Source: Cenarchaeum sp.
GTDB taxonomy: Archaea; Thermoproteota; Nitrososphaeria; Nitrososphaerales; Nitrosopumilaceae
Direction: 5' to 3'
Assembly (NCBI GenBank): GCA_020027365.1
Contig: JAHRAJ010000054.1
Location: 1 to 9,894 of the forward strand
DNA length: 9,894 bases
The position numbers and the translations under genes were made by a program. Within the stretch, counting starts at the first letter, position 1. Each line of letters opens with the position of its first letter. Below are positions 1 to 7,145 of the stretch, one piece after another. Below the pieces are notes generated by a model that was not told the origin of the DNA, did no database searches, and was given only the letters and a program-made list of their open reading frames with translations.

Positions 1-882
1 GTGCTCGTTGTTGCCGCTGTTGGCCACCGCCGCGTGCGGGACGGAGTTTATGTCCACGATGGAGAGGTGGTTTGGGTGGGAGAGGAGGGTCTGGGGGGAG
101 TCTGGGAGGTTGCCGACGGCGACCGGGGCGGTGGGGGTCGTGATCTGGATGACGGTGACGCCGCCGCCGTCCCCGCGGTAGGTGACCGCCGCGTAGTGGT
201 GGTTGTTGCGCTCGAATAGGGCCACGTCAAACGCGGTGGTCAGCTTTGCGTTGGCATTGGCGTTGTGGGCCACCCGTCCGACGGCGATCGGGTTGCCGGA
301 GGTGATCTCTACGATGTGGACGGCGTGGGTGTTGGAACTGCCGTGGGACTCGGTGACCACGGCGTAGGTCTTGCCGTTTATGACCGTGGTCTCTACGTTG
401 TGCAGCTCACGGAGGTTGGCGTTGTTGGATCCCTGGGAGAGGGTTCCGGCCACGGAGGGCGAGTTTAGGTCGGAGAGGTCGATGGTCTGCACGACGGTGG
501 ATACGCCGGACACCGCGACGGCGTAGGTCTTTTGGTTTATCGTCGCAAAGGCCACGTCCCGCGCAGAGTCGAGATTTGCCGGGCCGGAGGACTGGTGTGC
601 GAGGCCGCCTAGCGCGACGGCGTCGTTTGGGTTTGTGATGTTGATGATTTGGAGGCCGTCCTCAAAGTTTGCGGCCACGACGGCGTAGGTGTTGGAGCCT
701 ATGTGGACTGGCTTTGCTGAAAGTGCCCCGCCAAGCAGGAGGGGGTCATGAAAGTCGGCATTGATCTCAAGCACGTGGTCGGCCGCCGACAGGGTGATGG
801 CCGCCGCGTCGGGCGGGGCAAGCAGCAGGGTGCACCCTACGGCACAGATTAGGCCTATGACCAGAAACAGGTTCAATTGCAT
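1..882 (-). CDS. Secreted LVIVD-repeat (beta-propeller-like) protein, N-terminal 294 residues
   Basis: An open frame runs from ATG at 882-880 to the left edge with no stop, so the C-terminus lies outside the window. Residues 1-28 form a Sec-type signal peptide: a short polar start, a hydrophobic core (LFLVIGLICAVG) and a likely cleavage after DAAA. The mature part carries degenerate LVIVD repeats, each a YAVV-type strand followed by a strand ending in D/N and a turn: GLQIINITNP (76-85), VVQTIDLSDLNSP (130-142), HAVHIVEITSGNP (187-198) and GVTVIQITTPTAPV (241-254). LVIVD repeats are known to build beta-propeller-like extracellular domains; the ligand cannot be predicted. No catalytic motif is visible. 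The codons are very GC-rich, matching the local background. The start is supported by the signal peptide directly behind it and by a TATA-like box upstream. Decayed copies of similar repeats lie upstream on the same strand. Confidence 0.9.
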   Translation of the reverse strand, partial: MQLNLFLVIGLICAVGCTLLLAPPDAAAITLSAADHVLEINADFHDPLLLGGALSAKPVHIGSNTYAVVAANFEDGLQIINITNPNDAVALGGLAHQSSGPANLDSARDVAFATINQKTYAVAVSGVSTVVQTIDLSDLNSPSVAGTLSQGSNNANLRELHNVETTVINGKTYAVVTESHGSSNTHAVHIVEITSGNPIAVGRVAHNANANAKLTTAFDVALFERNNHHYAAVTYRGDGGGVTVIQITTPTAPVAVGNLPDSPQTLLSHPNHLSIVDINSVPHAAVANSGNNEH

Positions 883-913
883 GTATTCTTCCGAGTTTTG
901 GTGGGTTGGGGGG

Positions 914-930
914 CATATAAGGATAAATGT
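914..930 (-). promoter_or_regulatory. TATA-like promoter of the LVIVD-repeat gene
   Basis: Read on the minus strand, this short AT-rich patch contains ATTTATCC followed by CCTTATATG, in otherwise GC-rich sequence. The TATATG box is centred about 36 nt upstream of the ATG at 882. With the usual archaeal spacing of about 26 nt from box to start site, transcription would begin near 891 and leave a leader of roughly 10 nt. No clear Shine-Dalgarno sequence is seen. Confidence 0.5.
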
Positions 931-1244
931 GATCGGTGATCGCGGCGGGCGGGGGCGCTCCCCCCCCCCTCCCCGCCGCCCGCGCGCTAGGCGTGGATGT
1001 GCGTGCGTCGTTGCAGACGATCCGTTGGCGTGATCTTCTCTCCCCCCATCCCGCCGTCACGGGCGTGGTGGCGGGGCTTGCCTGCCTCCTCCCCCTCTTG
1101 GTTGCGGCGGGGGGGCGGTGTGCCGTTGGGCGGGGGCGGGGTTTTTTCCGGCCTTTGGTCGGGCTGGGCGGACTGACGGCCGTTTGTTTTTCCTTCCTTT
1201 CCCTCTGCGCAGGGTGTTCCTGAGTGGCGGTGTGCGGGAGGGGG
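931..1244. other. GC-rich low-complexity intergenic stretch
   Basis: I see no credible gene here. The sequence is dominated by C and G runs, including ten C at 960-969, and by T-runs between 1141 and 1200. Long frames on both strands encode only Pro/Arg-rich or Gly/Val-rich composition without domain-like patterning. Part of it (about 1140-1205) weakly resembles 6020-6130. Confidence 0.5.
960..969. repeat. Poly-C tract (C10)
   Basis: This is an uninterrupted run of ten C in non-coding GC-rich sequence. It is one of three runs of exactly ten C in the window; the others are at 3364-3373 and 4187-4196. Confidence 0.9.
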
Positions 1245-1760
1245 GGTGGGGCGGGGCTCCCCGCCGCCGCCGCCGCCGGTTGGTGGGCGGAGGGCGGGCT
1301 CGCTGCACGCCGCGGGGGATCAGCGTTGCAGCCTTTGGGTGGATGGTGAGCCGTGTTGGCCGGCCGGTGTGCGGTCGTCGGAGGCCGGCGGGGGATCAGC
1401 GGGGGCGTGGTGCCGTGTCGAGCCGTGACCCTGATGCCGCTGCCGGCGGCGTTTGACGGCGCGGGTGCGTGGGCCCGGGCCCTCCGTGAATGCCGTCCCA
1501 CGGACGCTTTGGTGCCGTTGATGTGGTGTCGGTGAGGAGGCCGGCGGGGGCGGGGGATGAGGGGTCTGATGTCTACGAGTTGGATGGCGTTCTCGACGTT
1601 GGATGCCCATGGCGTATGTGCCGCCGTCTACCGTGTAGTGGCCGCGCCGCGGGGGTGGAGTAGGGCGAGTAGGGTTGTCGGCGGAGGCCGGCGGGGGGGG
1701 TGGTGGAAGAGTCGGTGATGTCCAAGCTGATGGCGTTATCGCGGCAGGATCACGGCATAG
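1245..1760 (-). pseudogene. Decayed LVIVD-repeat coding sequence (remnant 1)
   Basis: On the minus strand, fragments of LVIVD repeats appear in different frames: NAIQLVDIRPLIP (around 1545-1590), AISLDITDSSTTPPAGL (around 1680-1735) and GIRVTARHGTTPPLIP (around 1380-1430). Between them lies a strand-like patch, HYTVDGGTYAMG (around 1605-1640). The frame changes between fragments and stops occur in each frame, so no long product is possible. The fragments are spaced like LVIVD units and end in the same Pro-Ala-Gly turn, giving recurrent CCGGCGGGGG tracts on the plus strand. The remnant lies upstream of the intact LVIVD gene in the same orientation and may be a former paralogue or part of a longer ancestor. 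Boundaries are approximate; the part left of 1380 is the least certain. Confidence 0.6.
1571..1681. repeat. LVIVD-derived direct repeat, copy 1
   Basis: Positions 1601-1681 match 3991-4073 at roughly 90 percent by eye, starting with ggatgcccatggcg. The 16-mer gtctacgagttggatg at 1571-1586 recurs exactly at 4101-4116. On the minus strand the 16-mer encodes the IQLVD core of an LVIVD repeat. The order of the two blocks differs between copies, as expected if each copy covers different neighbouring units of a tandem array. Confidence 0.75.
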
Positions 1761-1924
1761 CAGCGAACATGGCCTGCGGATGCCTGCAGCAGTAGCGTCC
1801 ACGGATCAGCCCGCGTGATGCAGAGCAGCCCATCGTGTGAATTTTTTCCAGCGACAATGCTTGGATCCGGCGATCGGGGCATGCCGTCCGTGGCGGGCCT
1901 CAAGGGCATAAGGAAACCAACGAC

Positions 1925-2833
1925 GGCCGCGCAAAGATACGCATGCTGGCGGCACTGATGATGTGCAGGCCGCGGGACGACTCGCAGAGGTCACGGCACG
2001 TCATGCACGGCGACTCGGTGCGCAGGTGGAGAAGACGATGATGCAGGCGGCACAAGGGACCGACCGCCCGCGCACCGAAAGGCCACCAAAGATCGATCCC
2101 GGCAAGCTGGAACTTTATGCACTAGCAGCTGGCCATACACGGCAAAAGGCATGCCGGCCGACATGCGGCAGCTCATAATCGGCGAGTTTGGCGCGGGACA
2201 CGGTACGGCGTCCGGCGCCTGATGCGCATGGCTGACATGACCCCCAAAGTCGCAGCATGTGCACGTCAACCGCGCCCGGGGACGAGCTGGTTGCATGGCA
2301 TCCAGTTCAGGCCGGATATGCCGGGCAAGATGGGGTGGGAGGGTTCATGGTGTTCTTTGTGGACGAGTCGGTGTCTGTGTACGACCGTCCCCGGCAGCAA
2401 TACTGCGTACAGGGGCGGGAGGATCAACCAGGTAACGGACGGCCAGCGGGCCATCCGGGCCGGCCATGGACGACAAGCGGGGAGCAGATGTTCCGCAGGT
2501 ACGGTGTGTTTTACGACACCACGGCCGGTCTTCTGCGCGAGCTGCACCGCCAACGGCCGCGTGGCCGTGGCGGGGGCAGGCGCCGCAGCACACGGCCAAC
2601 AGTCGGGGAATGGAATCCAGACATCCGGACGACGCTCAGCGACCGGCGCGCCCCGGCCAACCCCGTCGAGGAGTGCCGGCGCAATCCCGGCACCGCCTCC
2701 TGAACGTCGATATTACCGCACGTTTGACGACATGAAAAAAGCGATCGCCGGGTTTTTCAGGACGTGCAAGTGGGTTCTCGGCCGTTCCATCCTACACAAA
2801 AAAAAGGCGTCGCTGATCCTGCAAAACAGGTGA
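1925..2833 (+). pseudogene. IS630-family transposase, frameshifted remnant
   Basis: Read across frames, nearly a whole IS630-type transposase can be followed. The N-terminal helix-turn-helix fragment is GDSVRRWRRR (around 2010-2038). The linker is RPPKIDPGKLELYALAAG (about 2075-2131), then MPADMRQLIIGEFGAG (2151-2198). Next come MRMADMTPKVA (2222 on), the first DDE region VFFVDESVSVYD (about 2350-2385), MFRRYGVFYDTT (about 2488-2523), the acidic-residue block NPVEEC (about 2660-2677) and the C-terminal YYRTFDDMKKAIAGFF (2710-2757), with a stop at 2831-2833. At least six frame changes separate these blocks. The second catalytic Asp, expected in an ADGA-like motif, reads AGAG (around 2568), so the enzyme is dead. 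The family is assigned from the block order and the motifs around the first and third catalytic residues. I did not locate terminal inverted repeats. Confidence 0.85.
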
Positions 2834-2852
2834 CTGCCTGCCTGATCATCCC

Positions 2853-3200
2853 TCATCCTCCGTCGCACTCTTCTTGCACACACACGAGATTTTTACCCTC
2901 GTCTGTCACGTGATATTGCCTAAATGAGCCTTTGGGACGTTTGACCATCTCAGATTTGGCCAAACCGATCTGTTCCATGGTGTTTAAAAGAGACATTATT
3001 CGAAACTTGTTGTCACCGCCAAGCTCTTCTAGAGGCACATTATCATAACATATTGGAGAGTGTGGACTTGCCATTTTTGCCAATATGTTACGCGCAAGCC
3101 TATCATTGACAATTTTGACGAATTTTGAGAGATATGCCTTGTCATCCTCGTCTAGTTTTTCCATTATTCGCTCAAACTTACTGTCTTTTCCCATGGACAT
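2853..3200 (-). CDS. Small winged-helix DNA-binding protein
   Basis: This is an intact 115-codon frame. An N-terminal helical part (residues 7-45: KFERIMEKLDEDD, then a long amphipathic helix) may mediate dimerisation. It is followed by a winged-helix pattern: helix RIMSLLNTMEQIGLA (67-81) and a wing ending FRQYHVTDEGKNLV (93-106), the typical Y-x-x-T-D-E-G-K strand of archaeal winged-helix regulators. No enzymatic motif is seen. Two ATGs are possible, at 3200 and 3194. The second (113 residues) lies about 27 nt below a TATA-like box, as for a leaderless mRNA, and is slightly favoured. The gene is visibly AT-richer than its surroundings and sits between two dead transposases with no co-oriented neighbour close by, so its targets are unknown. 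It may be the survivor of a mobile element or a native regulator. The winged-helix fold is inferred from sequence pattern only. Confidence 0.85.
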   Translation of the reverse strand: MSMGKDSKFERIMEKLDEDDKAYLSKFVKIVNDRLARNILAKMASPHSPICYDNVPLEELGGDNKFRIMSLLNTMEQIGLAKSEMVKRPKGSFRQYHVTDEGKNLVCVQEECDGG

Positions 3201-3214
3201 TCTAACGTATTTTT

Positions 3215-3225
3215 GTCTTTTAAGC
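3215..3225 (-). promoter_or_regulatory. TATA box of the winged-helix gene
   Basis: The minus strand reads GCTTAAAAGAC, a good archaeal TATA box, centred near 3221. This is 21 nt upstream of the first ATG (3200) and 27 nt upstream of the second (3194). The spacing would place the transcription start on or next to the second ATG, giving a leaderless transcript. Confidence 0.6.
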
Positions 3226-3363
3226 CTTCACCCTGCCGTCAGTCGCCATAACCGTCCTGCCGCAGGGCGTGGACCGGCAGGTCCGTCCCGCAATCCGCCC
3301 GAGGCCGTGGAACCGTCCTTCCACAGGCACGAATCGGCGCCCTCCACCCCTCTGCCGCCCTTT

Positions 3364-3373
3364 CCCCCCCCCC
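3364..3373. repeat. Poly-C tract (C10)
   Basis: This run of ten C lies at the start of the decayed IS5-like transposase. Length changes here would be one way frames were lost, though the tract may simply be drift in GC-rich dead sequence. Confidence 0.9.
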
Positions 3374-3379
3374 ACCATC

Positions 3380-3742
3380 AGGCGGTTGCGGGCAAGTGCG
3401 GGCGTGTCCAGAGGCGACGAGGCGCTGGCAGAGCTGTTCTGGGCAGCAAGATGTACGTCGACGGCGTCCGGCAGGAGACCATCCCAGCCCGGCCACCCCG
3501 ATGTCACGCGAGATGTTCTCGTGCAAGGTGCACAAGCCCTGCTTTTACGATCGCCGCCGTCAACAGGCACCAGCTGTGCGTGTACGGGCTCCGGCATCGG
3601 CTGCCCCCCCACGACGGCCGTGCTGCGAGATGATCCCATCCACGGGACGTCCGAGCCGGAGCCTGATCGTCACAGGCGACGGCGGGTTGAAGGGCTCTGG
3701 CCAAAATTTGGGTTGTGTGCCAAAAAGCGGTCAAGGATGTAG
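3380..3742 (+). pseudogene. IS5/DDE_4-like transposase, badly decayed fragment
   Basis: Several fragments in different plus-strand frames line up in the order expected for the DDE_Tnp_4 domain of IS5-type transposases. A possible helix-turn-helix piece is EALAELF (3419-3439). It is followed by GHPDVTR (about 3490-3512), REMFSCKVHKPCF (3508-3546, the usual R-E-x-F-S-G-K-x-x-x-H region), AVNRHQLCVY (3556-3586), a His-Asp like PPHDGR, AVLRDDP, and finally IVTGDGGLKG (about 3666-3697), which resembles the second catalytic Asp block G-D-x-G-Y-x-G. Every block needs a frame change from the last, so nothing functional remains. The assignment rests on motif order and is weaker than for the IS630 and IS110 remnants. 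The C-terminal catalytic Glu region was not identified. Confidence 0.5.
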
Positions 3743-3826
3743 GTATCGATCCTGACGTGCCTTGTTTTCCCTGAAATTCATGCCGCTGCCCATTTTTCTC
3801 CGTGTCACAAATTTTGACCAGAGCCC
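3692..3826. repeat. 135-bp segment bounded by a 19-bp inverted repeat
   Basis: The left arm gggctctggccaaaatttg (3692-3710) and the reverse complement of the right arm (3808-3826) differ at one of 19 positions. The left arm overlaps the tail of the IS5-like remnant, where one frame reads GLWPKF; the right arm read on the minus strand gives GLWSKF. It could be a miniature element with terminal inverted repeats, or an inverted duplication of the transposase tail. No target-site duplication is obvious just outside the arms. Confidence 0.7.
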
Positions 3827-3990
3827 GCCGGAATGTATCCCGAGGCAAGATCATCAAGGATATGACTGCAAGGCGTTTTCGGCAATATGGCCAATAATAG
3901 TCGATTATCTGGCAGCCCGCAGGTGTTCGCTGTCCGATGTCATTCCAATGTGACTCGGACCAAGGCGTTCATAAAGCAGAACGGCCTGTC

Positions 3991-4116
3991 GGATGCCCAT
4001 GGCGCATGTGCCGCCGTCTACCGTGCCGTGGCCACGCCGCGGGGGTGTGGATAGGGCGAGTGTTGGGTTGTAGGCGGGGAGGGCGGCGGGGGGATCTGTT
4101 GTCTACGAGTTGGATG
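3991..4116. repeat. LVIVD-derived direct repeat, copy 2
   Basis: Positions 3991-4073 match 1601-1681, and the 16-mer at 4101-4116 is identical to 1571-1586. Both copies lie in the same orientation, about 2.4 kb apart, on either side of the IS630 remnant, the winged-helix gene and the IS5-like remnant. Confidence 0.75.
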
Positions 4117-4186
4117 CTTGCCTCGGTGCAGTCACGACGGCGTGGGTGCGCAGACCTGCTGTCGTCGCCACGGCGGTATGTAGATG

Positions 4187-4196
4187 CCCCCCCCCC
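4187..4196. repeat. Poly-C tract (C10)
   Basis: This run of ten C lies inside LVIVD remnant 2, between its two recognisable repeat cores and close to where the frame changes. Confidence 0.9.
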
Positions 4197-5063
4197 GGTA
4201 GGGGCAACGCGGGGGGGCGGTGGGGGGCCGGCGGGGGAGGAGGGGTCGGTGATGCTGACTGGATGATGCCGTTGTCTGCAGCAGATGACGGCGGCGGGGG
4301 TGTGGGGGCATGGTGGTTGCGGCCACGGCCGCGGGCGATTGCCGTCGGGGGTGCCGGCCATGCGGCCGGCGGCGGAGCATTGTGTAATGACGCGTGTTGC
4401 GGTTATGCACGGGTTGCCGGCCGGGGTAGCAGACGGCGTGGGCGGAAACCCGGGTCGGCGGTTGGATGATTGCATCCGTGACGGCGAGATCAGGGGCGTT
4501 GTGCCTGTTGCGGCAGTTGTTCGTGCACGCGGCCGGGTTCATGGCCGCCGTAGTCGGTTGGAACGCCCGTCTGGCGATGATCCGATCACTTGGTGGCGTG
4601 GCGGCCCCCCGGTCAACTGCCGGCAAGCCGGGTGGCTGGGAATCGTCTGGAAACAGCACGCCGTGGACCAAAACACTTTGAATGCTTTTTGGCGCATGTC
4701 GGCATCCGCAGGCCGATCCCGCTGACAACGAAGGCGGTCCCGCTGATCAGCCCTGAGCAGGCGGATCCCGCGCGCATCATGGGTGGGGTGGGGGTCCGTT
4801 CAGGGGCAGCTCACCGCCTCCCGCATCCGCAGGGACGGCATGCTTGACGAGGCGGACCAGGGGAGAGGATGTAAAGGGCAAGATGGGCGATGAGTGTGGG
4901 GCGGAGGACTGCAGAGGCCATTGACGGCCGTACGGGATCATTCGGGACGGCGGGGGAAAGGCCGGGCGGGGACAGGATCCCCGCAGAGCGCAGGCACGGC
5001 CCCGTTACGAGCTGATCGAGGAGTGCGGGGGGAGGTGCCACAGAATGGCAAACGTGTCCGGTG

Positions 5064-5084
5064 ACGGCGTAATAAATACGCCGT
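5064..5084. repeat. Perfect hairpin, 8-bp stem
   Basis: ACGGCGTA and TACGCCGT pair perfectly around the 5-nt loop ATAAA. No T-run follows on either strand, so a simple terminator is not indicated. Confidence 0.7.
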
Positions 5085-5410
5085 AGCGGCAGCAGCAGCA
5101 GCTCACCGACGTAGCGCAAGCCGTGCACGGTGCCTATCTTGCCGCCGTTTTGCGGGTTTTGCGCCCGTTGATCGCCGATCCTCGATCACCTCGTGCAATT
5201 TGCGCGGCTCTGGTCAATCATCGAGATGTCAGGTGTCAAGGGGGCCGTGGTCGAGTATTCTGGCCGCGCTAAAGTTTGGAACCATGAAAAAGACCTGCCG
5301 GATAGATCCCGGCGAACACAACACGGGTTTTGCGATGATGGTGGGCATCATCAACTATCATCCTTGGGGCATCAACGGGCGGATTGCGCCCTCGGGACGC
5401 CAAATAACGC

Positions 5411-5441
5411 GCGCGGGTGCGCGCCCGGGGCGCACCCCCGC
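5411..5441. repeat. Strong GC hairpin, 12-bp stem with one mismatch
   Basis: The arm GCGCGGGTGCGC (5411-5422) pairs with GCGCACCCCCGC (5430-5441) at 11 of 12 positions around the loop gcccggg. It is not followed by a T-run. Confidence 0.75.
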
Positions 5442-5624
5442 TGCCACAACACAGAACAACGCGCACACTGCGTGCTGTGATCCTGTGCACGTATTTTCAA
5501 AAGATCCGTGAAAACCGCAGTCGGCAACGCCGCAATGCGCGATATGTATGCCTTGCACGTCGCGACGCGGCGCTTCATTCCATCGTCACGGAATCAGGCA
5601 TTCTTGCATATCGATGTGCCCTCC

Positions 5625-5752
5625 TTTTTAAAGTTGGGATGGAATTTAGGGTGTTTGTGCATAGCTTGCGCTATGGATTGTTTCAACCGGTGAAATCCCG
5701 GAGGATGAGTCGAATACCTATCGATTCGGAGATGCAACCCCACTTCCATTCT
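5625..5752 (+). ncRNA. Cluster of hairpins with upstream TATA-like box; possible structured RNA or transposon end
   Basis: Three hairpins follow each other: CATAGC/GCTATG with loop TTGC (5660-5675), TTTCA/TGAAA with loop ACCGG (5681-5695), and CGAAT/ATTCG with an 8-nt loop (5711-5728). An outer pairing of ATGGAA (5639-5644) with TTCCAT (5744-5749) could close them into a branched fold, helped by TTG/CAA and GGG/CCC pairs inside. On the plus strand TTTTTAAA (5625-5632) is a TATA-like box about 27 nt before position 5655, just ahead of the first hairpin. No protein frame explains the segment. It could be a non-coding RNA, a hairpin-rich IS end, or chance. Strand choice rests only on the TATA-like box, which reads almost equally well on the other strand. 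Confidence 0.3.
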
Positions 5753-6154
5753 TCATCCATTTATCAGAACTGTGTGACAGCTAGGTTAAAGGGCATATCA
5801 ACCCAATGCATGATCGTCAACGAAATCCTGACCATAATGTTGCTGCCTAATCTGGCGCCGGTCATGCATGGGATTTACTCCTCCCTGTCTTTGCCGCCAC
5901 TCTCGTCTTCTTTCCCGCCTTTGCAGCCGAACCGGAACCGGCGTTTTTGCGGCTGCCTGTCCGCGTGCAGCGGCGGCGTCGTGCCGGCTTTGCACCCGTC
6001 TTTGTTTTTGCCCTTGCCGCCGGCTTGGTTTTTTTCCGACCATCTCCATCGGATGCGGGCGGCAGCAGGCGCGCGTTTTTGTTGGGCCTCCGCCGGAGGT
6101 GGGGGGTGACACCGCCGTTTTTCCTTCTGGCCGCCTCCCAGCCGGATGCGGCGT
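5753..6154. other. Stretch without recognisable genes downstream of the IS110 remnant
   Basis: This stretch holds T-runs within GC-rich sequence and no frame with convincing domain structure. On the minus strand it continues from the end of the IS110 transposase, so part of it may be that element's right flank. The Lys/Arg/Gly-rich frames here look compositional. Positions about 6020-6130 weakly resemble 1140-1205. Confidence 0.4.
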
Positions 6155-7145
6155 GTCATGTCGTCGCGGTGTCCCCTGACAAACTCGTTGAACGTCTTTT
6201 TTTTGTTTTAGCATGCAGATGCATACGTGAGGAGCTTGGCGGCCGCGGCTATGCGCGCCACGGGGATTGGCTTGCCCTCGTTCTTGCGACGTTCGTACAG
6301 AATCGTGATCGGCGATGTGGGTGCGTGCCGTGCGTGTACGATCACCGCCTCTGTCAGCAGGTGCCGCACCAGACTGTCGCCCTCCTTTTATGCCCCCGTG
6401 CTTTTTGGTATCGGCCGAGTTGCGCACTGACGGGGCGTGCCGTGCACGCCACGAGCTTTTTGGGACCTGCAAAACGGCTATACTGCCTATTGACGCGGCC
6501 AGTGCCAGCGCGGTAGTCTCCCACGCCGGGTATGCTGGTGAGTATCCCGCAGTATGTGCTCCCTTGCACTCCTTTATCCTCAGGTTAACGTACCATGTCG
6601 TCATTGCCGCGCTCTATGTGCTTGAGATGGAATTCAATCCTCCAGTTGTCCAGGGCATGCAGCCTCTTTTTAAACTCCTGCGTGAACGGCCTTGCGTCGA
6701 TCTGGATTCCGTCCTGCATCAGGATGCCGTGTACAGTTCTTGTTGCGAGTGGTGTCACGTCCGGCGTTGTGACGCAGCCGCACGAGCTGCTTGTTATCCA
6801 TGTCCCTCTTTGTCGGCATAGCACGGCGCGATATAGTTAATCCTGAGCAGGTCTGCCAGCACGCGCGCGTCTACCTTGTCGGTCTTCTTCTTGGATTCCG
6901 CTATTACCTTGGTCTTGCGGGGGTTTGACACGACCACGTCCAGTCCAAGATCCTCGGTCAGGAACAGGTACACCATACCACACGGACGACGACTCTTGGC
7001 GTATCTGGCGTTCCTGGGTATGTGTGCAAACTCCCTGCGGATCACGTCGTGATCAGTGAGAAGCTCGCCGCTGAGCAGCTCCCGGCCATCGGCTGCCAAA
7101 ACGCACACATGCATAAACTGCTTGTGCAGGTCATCCGACGTACAC
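6155..7145 (-). pseudogene. IS110-family transposase, frameshifted remnant
   Basis: Read on the minus strand across frames, this is a nearly full-length IS110 (DEDD plus Ser) transposase. The start is VYVG (7145-7134), then after a frameshift DLHKQFMHVCVLAADG, which carries the first Asp. The same frame continues to GLDVVVSNPRKTKVIAE and KTDKVDARVLADLLR (about 6888-6844), the last two Asp of the DEDD core. After further shifts come NKQLVRLRHN, TVHGILMQDGIQI (about 6738-6700), ILTSIPGVGDY (about 6560-6528, the helix-hairpin-helix of Transposase_20), GPKKLVA, and SVRNSADTKKHGG with the expected Ser region. A 57-codon stretch, SLVRHLLTEAVIVHARH to AKLLTYASAC, stops at 6210-6208, and matching sequence (KTFNEFVRGH) continues past that stop. 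At least five frame changes make it non-functional. The region of the second core residue, Glu, is scrambled (RRPCGMVYLFL). Confidence 0.9.

Larger units (their letters stand above)
3991..4290 (-). pseudogene. Decayed LVIVD-repeat coding sequence (remnant 2)
   Basis: The minus strand contains two LVIVD cores, SVSITDPSSPAG (about 4221-4258) and ASIQLVDNRSP (about 4089-4121), roughly one repeat unit apart. RTHAVVTAP lies between them in another frame, matching the YAVVT strand of the intact protein. Frameshifts, a poly-C run and stops prevent any long product. The right-hand limit is vague: up to about 4600 the minus strand still has short strand-like pieces such as HAVCYPG, but I cannot identify them with confidence. 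The left edge near 3990 is sharp, because homology to remnant 1 starts abruptly at ggatgcccatgg. Confidence 0.6.
4291..5624. other. Gene-poor GC-rich stretch
   Basis: I recognise no gene in this 1.3 kb. Frames on both strands are short or compositionally biased. A few patches look protein-like, such as PIPLTTKAVPLISPEQ (4716-4763, +), RYELIEECGGRC (5006-5041, +) and IIEMSGVKGAVVEYSG (5218-5265, +), but each is isolated and short, so they may be fossils of genes too decayed to name. Two strong hairpins, at 5064-5084 and 5411-5441, are listed separately. Confidence 0.4.

Noticed and set aside
767..1501. Long minus-strand open frame of 244 codons
   Set aside because: It is Pro/Arg/Ala-rich throughout without domain patterning, overlaps the real LVIVD gene start in another frame and is explained by the scarcity of stops in GC-rich DNA.
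2222..2833. Plus-strand open frame of 203 codons as an intact gene
   Set aside because: Only its two ends match IS630 transposase; the middle blocks lie in other frames, so it is part of a pseudogene.
5006..5050. HNH-like patch RYELIEECGGRCHR on the plus strand
   Set aside because: The second Cys pair and the His-Asn-His residues are missing downstream, and the frame stops soon after, so it is too short to call.
4811..5128. Minus-strand frame of 105 codons with a hydrophobic start
   Set aside because: No recognisable family, no promoter-like box and composition typical of shadow frames in this GC-rich stretch.
5660..5728. tRNA or CRISPR repeat reading of the hairpin cluster
   Set aside because: The stems do not form an acceptor/anticodon/T-arm arrangement, and no unit is repeated at regular spacing, so neither a tRNA nor a CRISPR array is supported.
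5798..6604. Minus-strand open frame of 268 codons
   Set aside because: Only short pieces match the IS110 transposase; the rest is low-complexity. It is one frame of the broken transposase plus its flank.
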